64,000 nt of DNA. It comes from Sphingomonas palustris. Lineage in GTDB: Bacteria > Pseudomonadota > Alphaproteobacteria > Sphingomonadales > Sphingomonadaceae. The notes below the pieces were generated by a model. That model saw only the letters and a program-made list of their open reading frames with translations, did not search any database and had not been told where the DNA came from. Shown here one piece after another: positions 47,658 to 55,101 of the stretch (position 1 is the first letter of the stretch; each line of letters opens with the position of its first letter). Made by a program: the position numbers and the translations under genes. The stretch is from contig JAMFSI010000025.1 of the NCBI GenBank assembly GCA_026225215.1, forward strand, positions 1-64,000, in the 5' to 3' direction.

Positions 47658-48124
47658 GGTTTCACGGGGTTCGATGGCTTGCGAATCGTGGCGGTGAAGG
47701 AGGAGACGAGGTCGTCATCCTGCACTACCAGCCCACGCAGGAAGCCCATGCGATGCGTTTCGCGCAGCACTTCCACCACCGCGTCGAGGGGCCGGGTGGC
47801 GTCGCCGCCGCCGATGAACTGGGTTTGCATGTCGAGCGTGACCGAGCCTGCCACCGGCACATCGCGCAACAGATACATCGCCGCGAATAGTGCCACGTCG
47901 ATCAACCCCAGCGTCACCCCGCCATGAATGCGACCGGCGGAATTGACATGGTGCTCGCGCGGGGTGAGGCGGACCCGGCAATGGCTATCGCCTTCGGCGC
48001 GGATGATCAGTTCGCCCAACACCGCGCGATTGTAGCGGGTGGCATCGGACAGCTCATAGCGATTCCAGCCCGGATGATCGGGGTGTGGTTCGCAGATGAA
48101 ATGGGCGGCTGCTTCGCTTGTCAT
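47654..48124 (-). CDS. PaaI family thioesterase
   Basis: HHVNSAGRIHGGVTLGLIDVALFAAMY hotdog signature; overlaps zapE start. Confidence 0.85.
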   Translation of the reverse strand: MTSEAAAHFICEPHPDHPGWNRYELSDATRYNRAVLGELIIRAEGDSHCRVRLTPREHHVNSAGRIHGGVTLGLIDVALFAAMYLLRDVPVAGSVTLDMQTQFIGGGDATRPLDAVVEVLRETHRMGFLRGLVVQDDDLVSSFTATIRKPSNPVKP

Positions 48125-48159
48125 GGCTGGCTGTGGAAAAAGCGATCTATGATCCGCCT

Positions 48160-48246
48160 CCGTCTACCCTGAGCTTGTCGAAGGGCTGCTTTTCTCTCCA
48201 TGCGGGAAAAGAAAAAGCAATCCTTCGACAAGCTCAGGACGGACGG
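48160..48246. repeat. Palindromic intergenic repeat (CCTGAGCTTGTCGAAGG family), copy 1
   Basis: CGTCTACCCTGAGCTTGTCGAAGGGCTGCTTTT ... AAAAGCAATCCTTCGACAAGCTCAGGACGGACGG inverted arms. Confidence 0.88.
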
Positions 48247-48275
48247 GGTTGGGGAGTGGACGACGACTGGTCGTG

Positions 48276-49058
48276 TCAGACCGCGCGCTCCGCCTGCATC
48301 TTCTTGATTTCGGCAATGGCACGTGCTGGCGACAGGCCCTTGGGGCAGACATTGGCGCAATTCATGATGGTGTGGCAGCGATAGAGGCGGAACGGATCTT
48401 CCAGCTCATCGAGGCGTTCGCCGGTCATTTCGTCGCGGCTGTCGGCCAGCCAGCGATAGGCCTGGAGCAGGATCGCCGGGCCGAGGAACTTGTCCGAATT
48501 CCACCAATAGCTCGGGCACGAGGTCGAGCAACAGGCGCAGAGGATGCATTCGTAGAGCCCGTCGAGCTTTTCGCGCTGTTCGGGCGATTGCAGCCGTTCC
48601 TTGCCCGAAGGCGTGGTCGAAACGGTCTGCAGCCACGGCCGGATCGAGGCATATTGCGCATAGAAATGGGTGAAATCGGGGACGAGATCCTTGATCACTC
48701 CCATATGCGGCAGCGGGGTGATGCGGATGTCGCCCTTGAGATCCTCGATCGCGGTAGTGCAGGCCAGGCCGTTGCGGCCGTTGATATTCATCGCGCAGGA
48801 GCCGCAGATACCCTCGCGGCACGAGCGGCGGAAGGTCAGCGTCGCGTCCTGCTCGGTCTTCATCGTGATCAGCGCGTCCAGCACCATCGGTCCGCATTTA
48901 TCGAGATCGATCTCGAAAGTATCGTAGCGGGGATTTTCACCACTATCGGGGTCATAGCGATAGACGGTGAATTTCTTTACCTTCGTGGCGCCCGAAGCCT
49001 TGTGAACCCGGCCCTTGCCGGTGATCTTGCTGATGGCGTTAGGGAAGAAATCGGCCAT
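48276..49058 (-). CDS. sdhB: Succinate dehydrogenase iron-sulfur subunit
   Basis: [67 protein letters not shown]. Confidence 0.97.
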   Translation of the reverse strand: MADFFPNAISKITGKGRVHKASGATKVKKFTVYRYDPDSGENPRYDTFEIDLDKCGPMVLDALITMKTEQDATLTFRRSCREGICGSCAMNINGRNGLACTTAIEDLKGDIRITPLPHMGVIKDLVPDFTHFYAQYASIRPWLQTVSTTPSGKERLQSPEQREKLDGLYECILCACCSTSCPSYWWNSDKFLGPAILLQAYRWLADSRDEMTGERLDELEDPFRLYRCHTIMNCANVCPKGLSPARAIAEIKKMQAERAV

Positions 49059-49248
49059 GTGCGGTTCCTGGCGTTACGGCGCGCGCGCCCTGCATGCCCC
49101 ATCTAACGATTCGGTCGCCGGGAGCAAGAGGGTAGGGGTGCTTTAGGGTGTGATCCGAAACTTCGTTTCCGATAGACTCTCAGGCATAGCCCGGAAATGT
49201 ACCGACTCATACTTGCCGTCAGGGGGGCTGCACGTTTAGCTAGCAGGC

Positions 49249-50190
49249 ATGGCCGTATCCACCGATCCCGCTCCGCAAGAACCAACCGAGCCGGATTATC
49301 CGCCGGTGCCATCGCTGATTTCGATGATCCATCATGGCAAATTGCGGGTGCGCGCGGTGGGGCTGCCCGGAGGGTTCTCGCTCGACATCTATCATCGCTT
49401 GATGGCGCTGAGCTGGAAGGCGCTGGGGGCATTGTTCATCGGCTTGTTCCTGATGTTCAATCTGGTCTTTGCCGAACTCTACATGGTCGATCAGACCGGG
49501 CTCGCCACCTCGCATGACGTGCTGAAAATGCCGGTGTTCTGGCGGGATTTCTTCTTCAGCGTGCATACCGTGGCGACGATCGGCTATGGCAATGTCTATC
49601 CGGTGTCGCTGTGGGCCAATGTCGTGGTGGTGGTGGAGATCACCCTGGGGCTGATCTATTTCGCCCTCTCCACCGGCATTGCCTTTGCCCGGTTTTCGCG
49701 GCCGACGGCGCGCTTTGTGTTCAGCCATCGCGCGGTGGTCCGCGATGTCGACGGCGTGCCGACATTCATGCTGCGCGCGGCCAACCAGCGGCACAATGTG
49801 GTCTATTCGGCGCAGGCTCAATTGACCGTGCTGGTCGATGCCGACGTTGCCGGGGTGCGGATGCGGCGCTTCATCGATCTGCCTTTGGTGCGCAAGAGCA
49901 ATCCGGTGTTCGCGCTGACCTGGACGATCATGCATCCGATCATCGATGACAGTCCGCTGCGCCGCTGGCTGGACGGGGACAAGGAGAGCCTGGGTGAAGA
50001 GATCGTCGTCATCCTGTCGGGCGTCGATGAGGTCAGTGGACAAGTTATCCATGACCGCTGGAACTATGTCCCCGAGGATGTTCATCGGGACGCTCGGTTT
50101 GTCGATATCGTAAGCTCTACGCCCGACGGCACGCGCACCGTCGATTACAGCCGGTTTCATGACGTGCTGGGTGGCCAGAATATCGTTTAG
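49249..50190 (+). CDS. Inward-rectifier-type potassium channel (KirBac family)
   Basis: FFFSVHTVATIGYGNVYPVSLWAN selectivity filter, two TM segments, C-terminal Kir-like cytoplasmic domain (RLMLRAANQR-like segment TFMLRAANQRHNVVYSAQAQL). Confidence 0.93.
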   Translation: MAVSTDPAPQEPTEPDYPPVPSLISMIHHGKLRVRAVGLPGGFSLDIYHRLMALSWKALGALFIGLFLMFNLVFAELYMVDQTGLATSHDVLKMPVFWRDFFFSVHTVATIGYGNVYPVSLWANVVVVVEITLGLIYFALSTGIAFARFSRPTARFVFSHRAVVRDVDGVPTFMLRAANQRHNVVYSAQAQLTVLVDADVAGVRMRRFIDLPLVRKSNPVFALTWTIMHPIIDDSPLRRWLDGDKESLGEEIVVILSGVDEVSGQVIHDRWNYVPEDVHRDARFVDIVSSTPDGTRTVDYSRFHDVLGGQNIV

Positions 50191-50215
50191 AGAAAAATTC
50201 GAAAGGGAGTTGAGA

Positions 50216-50974
50216 ATGAACGGCATAGCGAAACACGCGCGCACCGCGGTGATTACCGGCGGTGGACGGGGTTTCGGCAAGGCCTTCGGTACGGCGTTGG
50301 CCGGGCAGGGGCTGCATGTCGTGCTGGTGGATATCGCCGGCGATGTCGCCGAGGCGGCAGCGGCAGAGATCCGCGTCGGCGGCGGATCGGCGCAGGGCGT
50401 GGGGGGTGACGTCACCGACGAAGCGCGGATGATTGCGGTCACGGCGGAGGCGGCGCGGGCGCATGGCGGGATCGATATTCTGATTAACAATGCCGGGCTG
50501 CACAGCGACGAATATGGCCAGCCGATCACCAAAATGGGCGTCGCCAAGACGCGGCGGCTATTCGATGTCAATGTGATCGGCACAGTGTGCTGCACGCTCT
50601 CGGCGCTGCCGCATATGAAGGGGCGGCCCGGCGCTAGCATCGTCAATATTTCCTCGTCCGCCGCGCATATGGGCGGCAGCGCTTATGGCGATTCCAAGCT
50701 CGCTGTCGCCGGGCTGACTTTGACCTTCGCCCGCGAACTCGGGCCCGATGGCATCCGGGTCAACGCGATCTCGCCCGGCCTGATCCTCACCGACACGATC
50801 CGCGCCGAACTGCCGCCCGCGACCAAGGCCCGCGTCAAGGCGATGCAGCTGATCGACGGCGATGGCGAGGAGCGCGATATCGTCGAGGCCATGCTGTGGC
50901 TGACCTCTGACAAGGCGCGCTTCGTCACCGGCGAAGTGCTGCGGGTGACTGGCGGGATGGGGGCGGGGGTTTAA
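50216..50974 (+). CDS. SDR family oxidoreductase
   Basis: VITGGGRGFGKAFGTALAGQGL, NNAGLHSDEYG, YGDSKLAVAG, FVTGEVLRVTGG. Confidence 0.92.
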   Translation: MNGIAKHARTAVITGGGRGFGKAFGTALAGQGLHVVLVDIAGDVAEAAAAEIRVGGGSAQGVGGDVTDEARMIAVTAEAARAHGGIDILINNAGLHSDEYGQPITKMGVAKTRRLFDVNVIGTVCCTLSALPHMKGRPGASIVNISSSAAHMGGSAYGDSKLAVAGLTLTFARELGPDGIRVNAISPGLILTDTIRAELPPATKARVKAMQLIDGDGEERDIVEAMLWLTSDKARFVTGEVLRVTGGMGAGV

Positions 50975-51054
50975 AGCCAGAATTCGCCGTCAAAATCCGT
51001 ACAAGGTGAAACCTCCGGACGGGCACCTATCGTATTCACACATTTGCTCTTTGT

Positions 51055-51142
51055 CGTCATCCCGGCGCAGGCCGGGATCCAGAACCGGCCAATCGTCAAT
51101 CGGTTAGGCTGAACTGGATTCCGGCCTTCGCCGGAATGACGA
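51055..51142. repeat. REP-like palindromic repeat
   Basis: CGTCATCCCGGCGCAGGCCGGGATCCAG ... CTGGATTCCGGCCTTCGCCGGAATGACG. Confidence 0.88.
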
Positions 51143-51314
51143 GAATTTATCCCTTTGAAAAAAGGTGAGAAATTTCATGGCAAGAAAGTGTGAATTCGGT
51201 AGGGACGGGGAGCGGGGGAGTCTGGGTCGATCAAGCTTTGGCAAATAACGCTGTTGCGGTTGCGGGCGCTCGTTTGCTGCGAGATGCTGGGTAACAAATT
51301 AATGGAGCATCACC

Positions 51315-51770
51315 ATGGCCAAGGGCAATATCGGCGCGGACAGGGCGAGGGTGGGGGGCAGCTCCTATCCGCCACCGCATGACGCCCAGCTGGAGGGTCG
51401 CAAAACCTGGTCGCTGACCAGCCAGTGGGGGCTGATGCAGTTCGGTGTGAACCGGGTGGAACTGCCGCCGGGCAAATGGTCGACCAATCGTCACTGGCAC
51501 AGCCGCAACGACGAACTGGTGGTGGTGATTTCGGGCGAGCTTACCGTCGTCACGGACGATGGCGAGGAAGTGCTCGGCCCCGGCGATAGCATCGGCTTCA
51601 AGGCCGGCGTGGCCAATGCCCATCATCTCCAAAACCGGGGCAGCGAACCTGCGGTCTATTTCGATGTCGGCGGCCGGGATGCCTGGGACAGGTCGATCTT
51701 TCCGGACATCGGCCTCGAAGCGCGGACGATGATGCATGTCGAGTTTCGCCCGATCAAGGATATCAAGTGA
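51315..51770 (+). CDS. Cupin domain-containing protein
   Basis: NRVELPPGKWSTNRHWHSRNDELVVVISGELTVVTDDGEEVLGPGDSIGFKAGVANAHHLQNRG. Confidence 0.93.
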   Translation: MAKGNIGADRARVGGSSYPPPHDAQLEGRKTWSLTSQWGLMQFGVNRVELPPGKWSTNRHWHSRNDELVVVISGELTVVTDDGEEVLGPGDSIGFKAGVANAHHLQNRGSEPAVYFDVGGRDAWDRSIFPDIGLEARTMMHVEFRPIKDIK

Positions 51771-51870
51771 TGATGAGTATGGCTCATCATCACTTGATAT
51801 TAGCCCGTGCGGCGTTTGAGCATCGCCACGGCGTGATGCGCATGCATCTTAGCGCCTTGGAAAAAACGCC

Positions 51871-52551
51871 ATGAGCCTGCAACTCTATTATTTCGGCACA
51901 CCCAATGGTCACAAGGTGACGATCGCGCTCGAAGAAATGGGGCTGGCTTACCAGTTACACATGATCGATATCTTGCGCGGACAGCAGACCAGCCCCGAGT
52001 TCCTCGCGATCTCCCCCAATGGCCGTATTCCCGCGCTGGTGGACGATCGCCCGGAAGGCCGGGTCGTGGTGTTCGAAAGCGCCGCGATCCTGCAATATCT
52101 TGGGCGCCTGAGCGGGCTATTCTATCCGGGGGACGAGCCGGGGCGCGTGGCCGTCGATAGCTGGCTGTTCTGGCAGATGTCGGGGCTCGGCCCGATGCTG
52201 GGTCAGGTCAACTGGTTCGCCCGCGCCGCGCGCAAGCCCGATCGCGATCCGGCCGAAACCAGCCTGGCGCTGCACCGTTTCCGCAAGGAATCGGCGCGGT
52301 TGTTCGCGGTTCTGGAGCAGCAGCTACAGGGGCGTGATTACATCTGTGGCGCATATTCGCTGGCCGACATGGCCTGCTGGCCATGGGTCGATAAATATCA
52401 TGCCAATGCCGGCGATCTCGCCCATTATCCGGCGATTGCATCGTGGCGCGCGCGGATTGCGGAGCGTCCGGCGGTGCAGCGCGCGCTGCGGGTCGGCGAA
52501 GGGCTGATTCAGCACGACGCCAGCGACCTCGCCACCGTGTTCCGCCATTGA
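51871..52551 (+). CDS. Glutathione S-transferase family protein
   Basis: LYYFGTPNGHKVTIALEEMGLAYQLHMIDILRGQQTSPEFLAISPNGRIPALVD, ESAAILQYLGR, SLADMACWPWV. Confidence 0.95.
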   Translation: MSLQLYYFGTPNGHKVTIALEEMGLAYQLHMIDILRGQQTSPEFLAISPNGRIPALVDDRPEGRVVVFESAAILQYLGRLSGLFYPGDEPGRVAVDSWLFWQMSGLGPMLGQVNWFARAARKPDRDPAETSLALHRFRKESARLFAVLEQQLQGRDYICGAYSLADMACWPWVDKYHANAGDLAHYPAIASWRARIAERPAVQRALRVGEGLIQHDASDLATVFRH

Positions 52552-52560
52552 CCAGCTAGA

Positions 52561-52608
52561 GCATCGTGCAAAAAGTGGGCGCCGGTTTTTTGCGCTAAGC
52601 GATGCGAC
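52561..52608. repeat. Palindromic repeat, copy B of a two-copy family
   Basis: GCATCGTGCAAAAAGTGGGCGCCGGTTTTTTGCGCTAAGCGATGCGA; resembles reverse complement of 20985-21034. Confidence 0.7.
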
Positions 52609-52620
52609 AACAAAAGCTTG

Positions 52621-52657
52621 GAGCGGGCAGGTGATCCTCATATCACGCTGCCCGCTC
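52621..52657. terminator. Hairpin, possible terminator after GST gene
   Basis: GAGCGGGCAG(GTGAT)...(ATCAC)G-CTGCCCGCTC inverted arms; no poly-T tract, so function uncertain. Confidence 0.5.
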
Positions 52658-52729
52658 TAGATTTGACCCTGCCGGTAAGCTGAGCTTCTGCCGCTATCGC
52701 CGGCAATCGCTGCGGTCTAGCTTCTACGG

Positions 52730-54886
52730 GTGCTCGAAACCCGCCAAACCTTCTGTCGCAATTGCAGCGCGGTCTGCGCGATGGAAGTGGATGTCGCGGA
52801 TGGCCGGCTGGTCGCGGCGCGGCCCGACAGCAGCGGCATCTCGCCTTACGGAGCTTATCTCTGCCCCAAGGGGCTGGCGGCGATCGACTTCCACAATGGC
52901 GCCGAGAATCGCTTGCTGGCGAGTCTGGCACGGCAGGCGGATGGCACGCTGGCGCCGATCGCGACCGACACCGCCATCAACCAGATCGCGGAACGTCTGA
53001 AAGCGATCGTCGAACGCCACGGGCCGCGCGCTGTCGCCTTCTATCATGGTACCGGCGCCTATCGCAGCGTACTCGGCGGGCTGATGGAGCGTGCGTTTCA
53101 AGGGGCGTTGGGCACGCCGAATTTCTTCTCGAGCATGACCATCGATCAATCCGCGAAATGGGTGACGATGGCGCGCATGGGGGTGATGGCGAGCGGGCGC
53201 CATGTCATGCGCGATGCCGATCTGGTGCTGCTGGCCGGCGGCAACCCGCTGGTTTCGCACCAGGGCGCGCCCTTCGCGTTGGCCGAGCCGGGCGCTCCGG
53301 CGCGAGGTTTCGCGGCGGTGAAAGCAGCGGGTGGTCGCGTCCTCCTAGTCGATCCGCGCCGCAGCGAAACCGCGCGTTTTGCCGATCTGCTGATCCAGCC
53401 GCTGCCTGGCCATGATGCCGAGATTTTTGCAGCTATAGCGCATATCCTGCTGCGCGACGGTACGTATGATGCCGAATTCGCCGAGCGCCATTGCGTGCAG
53501 CTCGACGAATTGCGCGCCGCTTTGGCCCCGTTCACTCCGGAAGTCGCGGCGGCACGCGCCGATGTGCCGGTGGAGCAGATCGAGACGGCGGCGCGCTGGC
53601 TGGGCGAGGCGCGGCGGCCGATCGTCGGCAGTGGCACTGGCCCATCGATGGCGCTTCATTCCAACCTTGCCGATCATTGTATCGAGGTGGTCAATGTCCT
53701 CGCCGGTGGCTATCGCCGCGTGGGCGACACGGTGCGCAATCCGGGCACATTGCGCCGGAAGCCGGCCTTCGAGATGGCGGTGTCGCCGACGCGCTCGTTC
53801 GAGCAGGAGCCGTTTTGCGTTAGCGCCGCCACCGGGCAGTTGATGGGCGAGATGCCGACGGCGCTGCTGCCGCGTGAGATCATGGCCGACAGCCCTGATC
53901 GCATCCGCGCGCTGATCGTTTTTGGTGGCGATCCGCTCATGGCGGTCGGCGATCCAAGGTTGGCCACGCCGGCCTTCGAGCAGCTCGACCTGCTGGTTTC
54001 GCTTGATTCCCGGCTGAATGCTACCGGCCGCCACGCGGATTATGTCATCGCCGCCTCGCAGCCCTTCGAGCGCCATGATATTTCGGTACCGGGCGATGCG
54101 CTCTACCCCACGCCGTTCGTGCAATATGCCACGCCGCTCGTCGCCAAACCCGCAGAGGTCGTCGATGACTGGGCGTTCTTCTGGCAGTTGGCCTCGGGCA
54201 TGGGCATTGCGCTGACTTTCAAGTTCTGGAATTACGGGCTGCGCTGGGCGGATATCGAGGAGGGCCTGCCGCTGGCGCTCGACACGCCGCCCGATCCCGA
54301 GGATTTGTGCCGTTTCCTGGCCAATGCCAGCAGCGTGCCGTTTGACGTCATCAAGGCTCATCCCGGCGGTGTCGTGCCCGAGCCCGCACTCGCGGTGATC
54401 CAGCCGGCTCCGGATGGCTGGCAAGGCCGACTGGAACTATGCCCGCCCGACGTGGCCGGCGAACTTACTTCGCTGATCACCGAGGCACCCGAAACGCAAT
54501 GGCCGTTTCGCTTGACCTGTCGGCGTATCCTTCATGCCGTAAATGGCGCGTTTCGCCACTCACGCGAGGCGACGCGGCGACATCCCGTCAACTCGGCCTT
54601 CTGCAATCCCGAGGATCTGGCCGAACTGGGGATAGATGACGGCGATCTTGTCGAAATATCCTCGCCACATGGCAGCATCCGCACGCTGGCCAAGGGCGAG
54701 GACCGGTTGCGCCGGGGCGTGGTTTCGATGACGCATATGTTTGGGCCACTGATCAGCAGCGACGACGTCCGGGCTGATGGCGGAGCCAATGTCGGGCAGT
54801 TGGTTTCGCTGTCCGAAACGATCGAGGCGATCAATTACATGCCGCGTTTGTCGGGCATACCCGTGTGCTTGCGCAAGGCGGGCTGA
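52730..54886 (+). CDS. Molybdopterin-dependent oxidoreductase with N-terminal 4Fe-4S site
   Basis: FCRNCSAVCAMEVDVADGRLVAARPDSSGISPYGAYLCPKG, FYHGTGAYRSVLGGL, LVDPRRSETARFADLLIQPLPGHDAEIFAAIAH; GTG start. Confidence 0.93.
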   Translation: MLETRQTFCRNCSAVCAMEVDVADGRLVAARPDSSGISPYGAYLCPKGLAAIDFHNGAENRLLASLARQADGTLAPIATDTAINQIAERLKAIVERHGPRAVAFYHGTGAYRSVLGGLMERAFQGALGTPNFFSSMTIDQSAKWVTMARMGVMASGRHVMRDADLVLLAGGNPLVSHQGAPFALAEPGAPARGFAAVKAAGGRVLLVDPRRSETARFADLLIQPLPGHDAEIFAAIAHILLRDGTYDAEFAERHCVQLDELRAALAPFTPEVAAARADVPVEQIETAARWLGEARRPIVGSGTGPSMALHSNLADHCIEVVNVLAGGYRRVGDTVRNPGTLRRKPAFEMAVSPTRSFEQEPFCVSAATGQLMGEMPTALLPREIMADSPDRIRALIVFGGDPLMAVGDPRLATPAFEQLDLLVSLDSRLNATGRHADYVIAASQPFERHDISVPGDALYPTPFVQYATPLVAKPAEVVDDWAFFWQLASGMGIALTFKFWNYGLRWADIEEGLPLALDTPPDPEDLCRFLANASSVPFDVIKAHPGGVVPEPALAVIQPAPDGWQGRLELCPPDVAGELTSLITEAPETQWPFRLTCRRILHAVNGAFRHSREATRRHPVNSAFCNPEDLAELGIDDGDLVEISSPHGSIRTLAKGEDRLRRGVVSMTHMFGPLISSDDVRADGGANVGQLVSLSETIEAINYMPRLSGIPVCLRKAG

Positions 54887-54920
54887 GGCGGCGATAAGGC
54901 AGGTCACGCCCCCACACTCC

Positions 54921-55007
54921 CGTCCGCCCTGAGCTTGTCGAAGGGCTGCTTTTTTCTACAGCTTAGGAGAAAGAAAGGCAGTCCTTCGACAAGCTCAGGA
55001 CATACGG
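54921..55007. repeat. Palindromic intergenic repeat (CCTGAGCTTGTCGAAGG family), copy 2
   Basis: CGTCCGCCCTGAGCTTGTCGAAGGGCTGCTTTTTT ... GGCAGTCCTTCGACAAGCTCAGGACATACGG; same core as 48160-48246. Confidence 0.88.
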
Positions 55008-55051
55008 GGGTATCATTACTGCAGGTTTGAGGGATCGCGGCCGCCAAGAAA

Positions 55052-55078
55052 AAGTCCGGAGCCTGAGGCCCCGGACTT
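55052..55078 (-). terminator. Rho-independent terminator of RNase E gene
   Basis: On minus strand AAGTCCGGggcctcaggctCCGGACTTTTTCTT: hairpin followed by T-rich run, just after the stop at 55102. Confidence 0.78.
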
Positions 55079-55101
55079 CTCTTATTTCGCGCTAAAACAG
55101 C

